DNA from: Clostridia bacterium
GTDB lineage: Bacteria; Bacillota; Clostridia; Oscillospirales; CAG-272
Reading direction: 5' to 3'
DNA: 7,830 nt
Assembly: GCA_017624795.1 (NCBI GenBank)
Contig: JAGAMJ010000078.1
Span: 1 to 7,830, forward strand
Part shown: in pieces, positions 1 through 7,030 of the stretch
Layout of the letters: every line of letters begins with the position of its first letter
Position numbering within the stretch: position 1 is the first letter of the stretch
Made by a program: the position numbers and the translations under genes
Notes under the pieces: generated by a model
What the model was told of the DNA's origin: nothing
Seen by the model: only the letters and a program-made list of their open reading frames with translations
Database searches by the model: none

Positions 1-1549
1 CCAGCGCACGTGAGAACGCACCGCGCTCGGCGTCCTGCTCGGAGATAGGGAGCAGCGTTTTATAGCCCTTCTCGCAAAGCATCTTCACGGCAAGCAGCGT
101 GTCCTCATCGCAGGGCGCTTGCATCGACGGAGCGAAGACAAGGTCCTTTTTCCCGATCCCAAGGTCTGCTGCAAGGGAAGCGATGCGATCGGCGATCTGC
201 ACACGGTCCTGCGCCGCTTTGGGAACGCCCAGCCCGTCGGCGGTCAGCACAAGGGCAGTGGCACCGTACTGCTTGATGAGCGCAAGCAGCTTGTCGCAAT
301 TTTGTGCCGTCACGGGACCTGCCAGCGGCTTTCCGTTATAGCGGCGCAGCGCGTCCTCCAAGGCGTCTGCACTTGCGGCGCGCAGCAAAAGGGGAAGATC
401 CACGACGGTTTGCAGCTCGCAAACGGTGGCTCTCAGCAGCTCTTTTTCGTCCGCGCCTTGCAGCGAAGCGCTCACGTTCAATGCGTGCATATCCTCGTCC
501 TGCTGGGCGAGCGCTTCGTCGATCAGGGTATCCGTATCGCCCTCTTGCAGCGCGTCGCAAAGCTCGCTGCTTTGGGTGGGATCGATTCCTGTGCCGATCA
601 GGATCGGCGCGTTTTCCAGAACGACCGCCTTGGTGCGCGAGGTGATGACGGTATCGCTTTTTTTGTCTGCGGCAAGCGCCGTTTGCGCTTGTCCTTGTTG
701 CGTCAGCGCCGCGATATGCTCGGGCGTGGTGCCGCAGCAGCCGCCCGCCAGACGCACGCCCTCTCGCATCAGCGCCGAAACGTCGGCTGCGAATTCACTT
801 GGCGACACGGTATAGACGTTTTCGCCGTCGATCATTTGGGGCAGCCCCGCGTTGGGTTTGAGCAAAACGGGCAGCGAGGCGTGCTTCAAGTATTCGCGCA
901 CAACGCCCGCCAGCTGCTTTGGCCCAAACGAACAGTTCACGCCGATGGCATCAACGCCCAGTCCCTCCAGCATGGCGACCGTGATCTGCGGAGTGGAACC
1001 CGTCATCAGCCGTCCGTTTTCGCCATAGGCGTTTGAAACGAAGATGGGAAGCGAGCAGGCTGCCTTTGCGGCAAGCACAGCTGCCTTGGTTTCCAGCAGG
1101 TCGCTCATCGTTTCGATCAGAACAAGGTCAACACCGTATTTTGCGCCCAGCGCCACGGTCTTTTGAAACGCCGCGACCGCCGTTTCAAAATCGAGGTCGC
1201 CAAAGGGGCGCAGCAGCTTGCCCGTCGGGCCGACATCCAGCGCGATCCATTTTTCTTGTGGTGCGCTGCTCTGCGCCCTTGCGCGCTTGGCGTTTTCAAC
1301 GGCGGCGCTGATGATCTGTTCCAGCTTGCCGTCGTCGTATTTCAGGGCGTTTGCCCCAAAGGTGTTCGTCGCCACCACGTTGGAGCCCGCGTCAAAGTAT
1401 GCCTTGTGGATCGCTGTGATATCTTCACCGTGCGTGAGGTTCCAGCATTCCGACGCCTCGCCTGCCCGCAGGCCTCTTTTTTGCAATTGCGTGCCCATTC
1501 CGCCGTCCAGATAGACGGGGTGCAGCTTGATATATTCCCTTACTTGCAT
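1..1549 (-). CDS. metH: Homocysteine S-methyltransferase / MetH-type methionine synthase, N-terminal part (3' end outside window)
   Basis: Transfers a methyl group to homocysteine to make methionine in the cytoplasm. The frame is open for 516 codons from ATG at 1549 to the left edge, so the C-terminus, including any cobalamin domain, is not visible. Residues 10-285 are a complete homocysteine-binding barrel: LDGGMGTQL (14-22), ATNTFGAN (60-67), and the zinc ligands Cys206 (GVNCSFGP) and Cys271-Cys272 (GGCCGTTP). Residues 315-500 align by eye with the pterin-binding (methyl-tetrahydrofolate) domain of clostridial MetH: PILIGTGIDPT, LPLLLRAASADAL, RRYNGKPL, ALVLTADGLGVP. Several expected ligand-binding residues are replaced there (see findings). 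The start is supported by an upstream GAAAGGTGG ribosome binding site and a promoter about 40 bases upstream. Family assignment is secure; full length and the methyl donor are not. Confidence 0.93.
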   Translation of the reverse strand, partial: MQVREYIKLHPVYLDGGMGTQLQKRGLRAGEASECWNLTHGEDITAIHKAYFDAGSNVVATNTFGANALKYDDGKLEQIISAAVENAKRARAQSSAPQEKWIALDVGPTGKLLRPFGDLDFETAVAAFQKTVALGAKYGVDLVLIETMSDLLETKAAVLAAKAACSLPIFVSNAYGENGRLMTGSTPQITVAMLEGLGVDAIGVNCSFGPKQLAGVVREYLKHASLPVLLKPNAGLPQMIDGENVYTVSPSEFAADVSALMREGVRLAGGCCGTTPEHIAALTQQGQAQTALAADKKSDTVITSRTKAVVLENAPILIGTGIDPTQSSELCDALQEGDTDTLIDEALAQQDEDMHALNVSASLQGADEKELLRATVCELQTVVDLPLLLRAASADALEDALRRYNGKPLAGPVTAQNCDKLLALIKQYGATALVLTADGLGVPKAAQDRVQIADRIASLAADLGIGKKDLVFAPSMQAPCDEDTLLAVKMLCEKGYKTLLPISEQDAERGAFSRAL

Positions 1550-1590
1550 AGCTGCCGCCACCTTTCATTTGATCTGCCTTTATTTCCTTT

Positions 1591-1619
1591 ATTATAACAC
1601 GCGCCGTTCTGTTTTTCAA
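1591..1619 (-). promoter_or_regulatory. Promoter of the metH-type gene
   Basis: On the minus strand, a -35 box TTGAAA (1614-1619) is followed by a 17-base spacer and the -10 box TATAAT (1591-1596). The -10 is preceded by TGT, an extended -10. Transcription should start near 1584, leaving a 5' leader of about 35 bases. That is too short for a SAM, cobalamin or T-box riboswitch, so no leader regulation of this methionine gene is visible. Confidence 0.8.
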
Positions 1620-1664
1620 TATGTTACCTGCCTAAAAGCGGTTGCGGATTTTTTGGCGTTTTTA

Positions 1665-1694
1665 TTGACAGAGTGAGGTCGGTGTTGTTATAAT
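1665..1694 (+). promoter_or_regulatory. Strong promoter of the GH106-like glycosidase gene
   Basis: A consensus -35 TTGACA (1665-1670), an 18-base spacer and a consensus -10 TATAAT (1689-1694), with TG two bases before the -10. Transcription should start near 1701, giving a leader of about 27 bases. The -10 box lies inside a perfect palindrome listed separately. Such a near-consensus promoter with a palindrome over the -10 suggests high activity when not repressed. Confidence 0.88.
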
Positions 1695-1703
1695 TATAAC
1701 AAC
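1684..1703. promoter_or_regulatory. Perfect 20-bp palindrome over the -10 box, probable operator
   Basis: The half-site GTTGTTATAA (1684-1693) is followed directly by its exact reverse complement (1694-1703). It covers the -10 box and the predicted transcription start of the glycosidase gene, which is a classic repressor position. A dimeric repressor such as a GntR, TetR or LacI type is a reasonable inference. No regulator gene lies in the window. The left half partly coincides with the extended -10 motif, so the right half carries most of the specific signal. Confidence 0.6.
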
Positions 1704-1712
1704 AAAAAACGC

Positions 1713-1720
1713 AAGGAGGG
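1713..1720 (+). promoter_or_regulatory. Ribosome binding site that fixes the GTG start of the glycosidase
   Basis: AAGGAGGG lies 7 bases before GTG 1728. The match and spacing are close to ideal, so GTG is chosen as the start although no ATG is present there. Confidence 0.9.
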
Positions 1721-1727
1721 CCTCTTA

Positions 1728-4700
1728 GTGCTTTACGAGGAAAATAAAAAGCAGCGAAAGCTTGACAAAAAGCTGTTCCAAAATCCCACAGCGGAATATC
1801 GTGGCACGCCCTTTTGGGGGTGGAACTGCGATCTGGACAAGGAAGAGCTGCTTCGTCAGATCGGCATTTTTAAGGAAATGGGCTTTGGCGGCTTTCATAT
1901 GCATTGTCGCGCGGGTATGTCCACGACCTATCTGTCCGACGAGTTTATGGACCTGGTCAGGGCGTGCGTGGACGAGGCAAAGAAAAAGGAGATGCTGGCT
2001 TGGCTGTACGACGAGGACAGATGGCCCTCGGGCTTTGGCGGCGGGTACGTTACCAAGGATTACGCGCTGCGCCAAAGGGCGATGGTCTTTTCCTGCGATC
2101 CCGAATATCCCATGACCGAGCTATCGTCAGTCCTTGCCCGCTTCGACGTGGTGCTGGGCGAGGATAAGTGCCTGAGATCCTATAAGATGGTGAATGAGGG
2201 CGACGCCGTTGAGGGAACGCTTTGGACGGTCTATCACGAGATCAACGCAAACTCCGCGCGTATGAATAATCAGGCATACGTCGATACGCTCAACCCCAAG
2301 GCGATCCAAAAATTCCTTGAAGTCACCCACGACAGATATTTTGAAAAGGTGGGGGACGAGTTCGGCAAGACGATCCCGTCGATCTTCACCGACGAGCCGC
2401 AGTCCGCTCGCAAGAGCACGCTTGGCTTTGCCGAAAGCCGTCAGAACGTGCGCCTTCCCTGGACGGACGATTTGGAGGAAAGCTATCAGGCGGCGTACGG
2501 AGAATCGCTGTTGGAGCATCTGCCCGAGCTGCTTTGGGATCTGCCGAACGGCGCGCCGTCGCTGACGCGCTATCGCTATCACGACCACGTTGCCGAGCGG
2601 TTTGCCTCCGCCTTTGCCGACACCTGCGGCAAGTGGTGCGACGATCACGGCATCGCGCTGACGGGCCATATGATGGGCGAGCAGACGCTGCATACTCAGA
2701 CCATTTGCCTTGGTGACTGTATGCGCTCTTATCGCGCGTTCGGCATTCCCGGCGTCGATATTCTTTGCGCCGAGTTTGAGGTCACCACCGCAAAGCAGTG
2801 CCAATCTACGGTCCGTCAGTACGGCAGACCGGGTATGATGAGCGAGCTTTACGGCGTAACGGGCTGGGATTTTGATTTTCGCGGACATAAGCTGCACGGC
2901 GATTGGCAGGCAACGCTTGGCGTCACGGTCCGCGTGCCGCACCTTGCCTGGGTGTCGATGAAGGGCACCGCAAAGCGCGACTATCCCGCATCGATCTCTT
3001 ATCAATCCTCGTGGTACAAGGAATACAGCTACGTCGAGGATCACTTTGGCAGACTGAACACCGCGCTCACGCGCGGCAAGCCCTGCGTGCGCGTCGGCGT
3101 TGTGCACCCTGTTGAGAGCTATTGGCTCCGCTTCGGTCCCAACGAGCAGACGGCGCTTGTGCGCGAGAAGCTGGACACCAACTTCAAAAACGTGACCGAT
3201 TGGCTGCTGCGCGGCAACATTGATTTTGACTTTATCTGCGAGTCGCTGCTGCCCTCGCTTTGCGAAAAGGGCTCCGCGCCCCTCCGTGTCGGAGAGATGG
3301 CATACGACGTGGTGGTCGTGCCCGAATGTGAAACGCTGCGCTCCACCACCCTGGAACGTCTTGAAGCGTTCCGCGCGGCGGGCGGCAAGCTGGTCTTTAT
3401 GGGCGATGCCCCCAAATACGAGGGCGCTGTGCCTTCAAGCAGAGGCAAGAAGCTGTTTGATCGCTCCGTGCAGATCGCGTTCAGCAAGGGCGCGCTGCTT
3501 GCCGAGCTTGACGAGAACAGGGACGTTGAGATCCGAGAAACCAGCGGTATCTACACAAGCAACCTGATCCATCAGCTGCGCCGTGACGAAACGGGGCTCT
3601 GGCTCTTTGTTTCCCACCTCCAAGAGCCGTATAACAAGGACGTGGCAAGAGCGCAGAGCGTCCGCATCAGTGTGAAGGGCAGATATAAGCCCCAGCTGTG
3701 GGATACCATGACGGGTGAGGTAAAACCTGTCGCCTATACAAATCAAGGCGGAAAAACGACGATCTCGATGACGCTGTTCGACTATGACTCGGCACTGATC
3801 TTTTTGGAGGACACCGCCGAGGACGGCGAATGGGCGCCCGCACCGTCGGCACCCATGACGCAGCTTGGCGATCTGCCCGTGCTGGTGGATTACACGCTTT
3901 CCGAGCCGAACGTGCTGCTGCTTGATATGCCCAGATATGCTTTGGACGACGAGCCGCTGGTCGGTCCCGAGGAGATCTTGCGCGCGGATGCGACGATCCG
4001 CCGCCGCCTGGATTATCCCAGAAGCAAGGCGCAGCCCTGGCTGATCGAGAAAAAGAAGGCAGAGCATACCGTCACGCTGGAATTTACCGTGAACAGCGAG
4101 ATCGACTATGACGCGCCGATCCTTGCACTTGAAAATCCTGAGGTCTGCACCATCGTGTGGAACGGCGAGCAGGTCACGTATAAGGACCTTGGCTATTATA
4201 CCGATGCGGCGATCCGCAAGACGGCGCTGCCCGCCTTAAAGAAGGGCGTGAATATCCTGCGTGTGACGATGCCCTTTGGTCAGCGGGATAATTGTGAGAG
4301 TATGTATTTGCTTGGACAGTTCGGCGTGCGGATCGCGGGCAGAGTGCTGACCGTGACCGCGCTGCCCGAAAAGCTTGGGTTCAGCGACCTTACTTATCAG
4401 GGCTTGCCCTTCTACGGCGGCGTGGTGTCCTACCACATTCCCGTGGAGATGCAGAGCGCTTGTGAGGCAGTGCTTCAAATCCCCCACTTTACCGCTGCGG
4501 TCAATACCGTTGCGCTTGACGGCGAAAAAAAGGGAACGGTCGCCTATCCGCCGTATGCGTGTGCGCTTGGCGAGCTGACCGCAGGGCAGCATACCGTGAC
4601 CGTCAACTGCTATATGACGCGCCGCAACTGCTTTGGTGACGTACATAACGCGGACGAAAACCACCGCTGGAAGGGTGCTGTTGCCTGGTTCACGAGAGAT

Positions 4701-4790
4701 AGCTTCTGGACCTATGAGTACCGTTTCCGCCGCACGGGTGTGCTGACGCAGCCGTGGCTGTTCAAAAAGGAAGAGATCACCGAGCAGTGA
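1728..4790 (+). CDS. Cytosolic GH106-like (alpha-L-rhamnosidase-related) glycoside hydrolase
   Basis: A 1020-residue protein recognised from its N-terminal motifs as related to GH106 glycoside hydrolases. Visible features in order: TPFWGWNCDLDKEELLRQI (27-45) and GGFHMHCRAGMSTTYLSDEF (54-73), early strands of the catalytic barrel; WLYDEDRWPSGFGGG (92-106); IFTDEP (219-224); GHMMGEQT (313-320); MSELYGVTGWDFDFRGHK (371-388); RDYPASISYQ (417-426). Residues 453-560 form a flavodoxin-like domain ending in YDVVVVPE and GGKLVFMG. Residues 600-695 look like a beta-sandwich, and residues 770-1010 a jelly-roll with GLPFYGGVVSYHIPVE. Candidate acidic catalytic residues, by inference only, are Glu223, Glu318 and Glu374. 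There is no signal peptide or membrane segment, so it should act inside the cell on imported oligosaccharides or glycosides. It is a single-gene unit with its own promoter, operator-like palindrome and terminator. Fold family is fairly sure; rhamnose specificity is not. Confidence 0.85.
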   Translation: MLYEENKKQRKLDKKLFQNPTAEYRGTPFWGWNCDLDKEELLRQIGIFKEMGFGGFHMHCRAGMSTTYLSDEFMDLVRACVDEAKKKEMLAWLYDEDRWPSGFGGGYVTKDYALRQRAMVFSCDPEYPMTELSSVLARFDVVLGEDKCLRSYKMVNEGDAVEGTLWTVYHEINANSARMNNQAYVDTLNPKAIQKFLEVTHDRYFEKVGDEFGKTIPSIFTDEPQSARKSTLGFAESRQNVRLPWTDDLEESYQAAYGESLLEHLPELLWDLPNGAPSLTRYRYHDHVAERFASAFADTCGKWCDDHGIALTGHMMGEQTLHTQTICLGDCMRSYRAFGIPGVDILCAEFEVTTAKQCQSTVRQYGRPGMMSELYGVTGWDFDFRGHKLHGDWQATLGVTVRVPHLAWVSMKGTAKRDYPASISYQSSWYKEYSYVEDHFGRLNTALTRGKPCVRVGVVHPVESYWLRFGPNEQTALVREKLDTNFKNVTDWLLRGNIDFDFICESLLPSLCEKGSAPLRVGEMAYDVVVVPECETLRSTTLERLEAFRAAGGKLVFMGDAPKYEGAVPSSRGKKLFDRSVQIAFSKGALLAELDENRDVEIRETSGIYTSNLIHQLRRDETGLWLFVSHLQEPYNKDVARAQSVRISVKGRYKPQLWDTMTGEVKPVAYTNQGGKTTISMTLFDYDSALIFLEDTAEDGEWAPAPSAPMTQLGDLPVLVDYTLSEPNVLLLDMPRYALDDEPLVGPEEILRADATIRRRLDYPRSKAQPWLIEKKKAEHTVTLEFTVNSEIDYDAPILALENPEVCTIVWNGEQVTYKDLGYYTDAAIRKTALPALKKGVNILRVTMPFGQRDNCESMYLLGQFGVRIAGRVLTVTALPEKLGFSDLTYQGLPFYGGVVSYHIPVEMQSACEAVLQIPHFTAAVNTVALDGEKKGTVAYPPYACALGELTAGQHTVTVNCYMTRRNCFGDVHNADENHRWKGAVAWFTRDSFWTYEYRFRRTGVLTQPWLFKKEEITEQ

Positions 4791-4826
4791 TCGATCCTAT
4801 CGGGAATGAATGACGTAATCCCGCAA

Positions 4827-4868
4827 ATAAAAAAATTCGGAAGGCGCTTGCCTTCCGAATTTTTTTAT
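4827..4868. terminator. Bidirectional rho-independent terminator between convergent genes
   Basis: The core is GAAGGC-GCTT-GCCTTC. With flanking A and T tracts the arms 4827-4845 and 4850-4868 pair perfectly over 19 bases around a 4-base loop. The T run on each strand serves the glycosidase (plus) and the lipoprotein gene (minus). It lies 37 bases after the first stop codon and 13 bases after the second. Confidence 0.92.
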
Positions 4869-4880
4869 GTCGATTATAAA

Positions 4881-5900
4881 TTATGCGGTGCGGTTGGTCA
4901 GCTCAAAGCCCTCGTCCATCGTGAAGGCGACGGGATCCTTGAGCATGGGCATGACCTCGGTGGTAAATGCGGTCAGGGCGGCGTCCTTGGCATTTCTGCC
5001 GTAGCAGATGTAAAGGCGCGCGCCGTCGTGGATCGAGCCGTCCTCATAGGTGACCTTGGTCTTTACCAATTTGATGCAGTAGTCATTGGGGGAAAGCGTC
5101 TTGCATTGGCAGCCGTCGTCGGGATCGTGCTTGTCAACGTGTCCCTCTGTCTTGCCGATGCGGATCTCAAAGTCGCACCATGCCACGGTATCCTGATAGG
5201 TTTCCAGACCGTATCCCGATTGCACGGAAATGTGAGAAGCGACCTTGTTTGCAAAATCTTTTGCGTCGGCATCGCTCTTGGGGTAGATGATACCGAAATT
5301 GTCAAGACTGACGCCCAGGATATGCGCGGAGGTGTACGAATAATTGCCGAGCTGAGAGATCGTTTTTTCGCTGGAAAAGATCAGGTTTTGCAGCTCGCCC
5401 TGTCTTACGGCATAGGGGTTGCCCTGGTCAATGATGAAGTCCTGAATGAAACGGGTGATCGCCGCCAGCGTGCCTTCTTCACCGCCGCCGCCAATGATCA
5501 GCTTGGTGCCGCTTGCGCAGACCGTAAAGTCATTACTGCGCAGGCCCTTCAATGCGTCGGTGCTTTCCTGACGGTTGGTCTTGCCGATCAGGATCTCTTT
5601 GTCTGCCTTGATGTCGGAGCTATCCTCACGGTCGCTATAACATTCATTCACGGTGACGGACGCACCGATATTTTTTTCAATGGATTCTGCCATTTTATCT
5701 ACTGCATCAATGACGGCTGCACTTGCGTTATAATCGCGAACGATCACGTAAGAGGTCTCACCGTTGATGACCAAATTCAAGGTCGTTACGGTGGGCTCTG
5801 TGGGCTGATTTGCGTCGGCGTCGTCGGGCTTGCAGGCGCAAAGCAGAGTGGCAACTGTTAACACAGCCAACAGCAGAGAAAGAATGCGAGTCGCTTTCAT
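4881..5900 (-). CDS. Predicted lipoprotein with two copies of a GH67N/GH20b-like domain
   Basis: A 339-residue exported lipoprotein. Residues 1-22 are a lipoprotein signal peptide (MKATRILSLLLAVLTVATLL), with lipobox L20-C21-A22-C23, so Cys23 should be lipid-anchored on the outer face of the membrane. A short polar linker (24-40) follows. Residues 50-155 resemble the N-terminal alpha/beta domain that precedes the catalytic barrel in many glycosidases (GH67N or GH20b type): YVIVRDYNASAAVIDAVDKM, then EILIGKTNR (102-110), then NDFTVCASGTKLIIGGG. Residues 200-320 repeat the pattern: FGIIYPKSDADAKDFANKV, EIRIGKTEG (245-253), NDYCIKL. No catalytic barrel follows. The start has AAGGAG at 5908-5913, 7 bases upstream, and a good promoter. 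Sugar or cell-wall binding is possible, but the function is unknown. Confidence 0.87.
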   Translation of the reverse strand: MKATRILSLLLAVLTVATLLCACKPDDADANQPTEPTVTTLNLVINGETSYVIVRDYNASAAVIDAVDKMAESIEKNIGASVTVNECYSDREDSSDIKADKEILIGKTNRQESTDALKGLRSNDFTVCASGTKLIIGGGGEEGTLAAITRFIQDFIIDQGNPYAVRQGELQNLIFSSEKTISQLGNYSYTSAHILGVSLDNFGIIYPKSDADAKDFANKVASHISVQSGYGLETYQDTVAWCDFEIRIGKTEGHVDKHDPDDGCQCKTLSPNDYCIKLVKTKVTYEDGSIHDGARLYICYGRNAKDAALTAFTTEVMPMLKDPVAFTMDEGFELTNRTA

Positions 5901-6000
5901 CGGTTTTCTCCTTGCATTTACGGTGGATTTTGTTCAACAAGCGATGGAAGGCGGCGTGATGATCGACGCGCGCGTAAAGCCATTACTCATTAGTAGTGAT

Positions 6001-6029
6001 ATTATAACAAATTTCTGATGCTTTGTAAA
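6001..6029 (-). promoter_or_regulatory. Promoter of the lipoprotein gene
   Basis: On the minus strand, -35 TTTACA (6024-6029), 17-base spacer, -10 TATAAT (6001-6006), with TGT directly before the -10. Predicted start near 5994, giving a leader of about 94 bases. I see no recognisable riboswitch or attenuator in that leader. Confidence 0.8.
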
Positions 6030-6120
6030 GAGCTTTTTCTAAAATCGGTATTTTTGCACAAACAAGCAGTCAAAGATGTAGAGAAAATGACAAAAAGCAG
6101 GTGTAAATCTCAGCAACAGA

Positions 6121-6149
6121 TTGCATTTTGGGGGAAATCGTGATATACT
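6121..6149 (+). promoter_or_regulatory. Promoter of the ymdB-flavin reductase unit
   Basis: -35 TTGCAT (6121-6126), 17-base spacer, -10 TATACT (6144-6149), with TGA before the -10 (extended -10). Predicted start near 6156, leaving a leader of about 46 bases. Confidence 0.72.
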
Positions 6150-6168
6150 TGTGAGGAAAGATCATTGG

Positions 6169-6186
6169 GCGGCAGAAATTTGCCGC
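6169..6186 (+). other. Small hairpin in the ymdB leader
   Basis: GCGGCA (6169-6174) pairs with TGCCGC (6181-6186) around a 6-base loop. AGATC (6159-6163) and GATCT (6198-6202) could extend the structure up to the start codon, burying the weak AGAGAG ribosome binding site. A role in translation control is inference; it may simply be a leader stem. Confidence 0.4.
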
Positions 6187-6202
6187 ATAGAAAGAGAGAT
6201 CT

Positions 6203-6976
6203 ATGAAAATTTTAGCATTGGGAGATGTCGTGGGGGAACAGGCGCTGCAATTTCTTCGGGCGGAATTGCCCGCAAAGCGCCGTGCGCTTGGCGCCGATCT
6301 TGTGATCGTCAACGGTGAAAACGTGTGTGACGTCAGGGGCATATCGCCCGCTGCCGCGGATGCGCTGATCGAATGTGGCGCCGATATCATCACGTCGGGC
6401 AACCATGTGTTTGACAGGCGCGACATTTATGACTATCTGGACAGCTCCAAGGCGCTGCTGCGCCCCATCAATTATCCCGCCGAATGTCCCGGCGAGGGCG
6501 CGCGCATCGTGACCTCTGCCGACGGTTGGAAGGTCCTCGTGATCAACGTGTCGGGGTGCGCCTTTATGGAATCGCTTGCAAACCCGTTTTTATCCGTGGA
6601 GCACGCGCTGGAAAGCGCGCGCGGCAAGTACGACATAGCGGTGCTGGACGTGCATGCCGAGGCGACCTCTGAAAAAATGGCGCTGGCGCGCTATTTTGAC
6701 GGGCGCATCGCGGTGATCTTCGGCACGCACACACACGTCGCGACCGCTGACGAGCAGGTGCTGCCCAGCGGCACGGGCTTTATCACCGACCTTGGTATGA
6801 CGGGACCTGTTGACGGGATCCTTGGCGTTTGCGCCGAGGACGTGATCTTCAAAAGCCGCACCCATCTCCCGCGCCGTTTCACGGTGGCATCGGGTGAGAT
6901 CCGCGCCCACGGTGCGCTGTTTGACCTCGACCCCGTAACGGGTAAGGTGCAAAGCGTAAAACGCGTTGTTTTTTGA
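6203..6976 (+). CDS. ymdB: YmdB-family metallophosphoesterase (2',3'-cyclic-nucleotide 2'-phosphodiesterase)
   Basis: A 257-residue cytoplasmic protein, close to the roughly 265 residues usual for the YmdB family (TIGR00282). Members hydrolyse cyclic nucleotides; in Bacillus subtilis YmdB influences the choice between motility and biofilm. The two-metal site appears complete: Asp8 (GDVVG), Glu39-Asn40 (NGEN), Asn67-His68 (TSGNHVFD), His151 (HAEATSEK), His176 and His178 (GTHTHVATAD). The family signature DLGMTGPVDGILG (196-208) is present. No signal peptide. ATG 6203 is preceded only by a weak AGAGAG ribosome binding site, but the protein aligns with the family from its first residue. In many Firmicutes this gene lies beside rny (RNase Y); here the downstream neighbour is a flavin reductase, 54 bases away. 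The fold and active site are clear; the physiological substrate is not. Confidence 0.94.
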   Translation: MKILALGDVVGEQALQFLRAELPAKRRALGADLVIVNGENVCDVRGISPAAADALIECGADIITSGNHVFDRRDIYDYLDSSKALLRPINYPAECPGEGARIVTSADGWKVLVINVSGCAFMESLANPFLSVEHALESARGKYDIAVLDVHAEATSEKMALARYFDGRIAVIFGTHTHVATADEQVLPSGTGFITDLGMTGPVDGILGVCAEDVIFKSRTHLPRRFTVASGEIRAHGALFDLDPVTGKVQSVKRVVF

Positions 6977-7030
6977 CACGTTTGCCACCTAAATCGAAAA
7001 AAGCTGCTTCTTTTGGGGGTGCTGACGAAG

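Larger units (their letters stand above)
5901..6202. other. Divergent intergenic region between the lipoprotein gene and the ymdB-like gene
   Basis: About 300 bases without a supported gene. It holds the lipoprotein promoter (6001-6029), the ymdB promoter (6121-6149) and a small hairpin in the ymdB leader. The stretch 6030-6120 is AT-rich and I see nothing definite in it. The two promoters are about 90 bases apart and do not overlap. Confidence 0.7.

Noticed and set aside
119..1036. A 305-codon open frame on the plus strand
   Set aside because: It lies opposite the metH-type gene, whose minus-strand frame has clear family motifs, a ribosome binding site and a promoter. The plus-strand translation shows no recognisable motif.
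1550..1590. Possible SAM, cobalamin or T-box riboswitch before the metH-type gene
   Set aside because: The leader from the predicted start site is only about 35 bases, far too short, and contains no such conserved elements.
2127..3107. A 326-codon open frame on the minus strand
   Set aside because: It is antisense to the glycosidase catalytic domain and reflects GC-rich codon use. No family features and no ribosome binding site seen.
4806..5861. A 351-codon open frame on the plus strand
   Set aside because: It would read through the bidirectional terminator and lies opposite the lipoprotein gene, which has a lipobox, ribosome binding site and promoter on the minus strand.
5918..5983. A 21-codon upstream reading frame in the lipoprotein leader (MALRARRSSRRLPSLVEQNP...)
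   Set aside because: It starts with ATG inside the leader and ends shortly before the real ribosome binding site, but has no good ribosome binding site of its own and no attenuator structure. It is probably chance.
5982..6000. Imperfect inverted repeat ATTACT...AGTGAT near the lipoprotein start site
   Set aside because: The arms are short with one mismatch, and the middle does not pair consistently. Too weak to call an operator.
7013..7030. TTG 7013 as the start of the flavin reductase gene
   Set aside because: It would overlap the only candidate ribosome binding site (GGGGGTG), and the added residues do not match the usual family N-terminus. ATG 7031 fits better.
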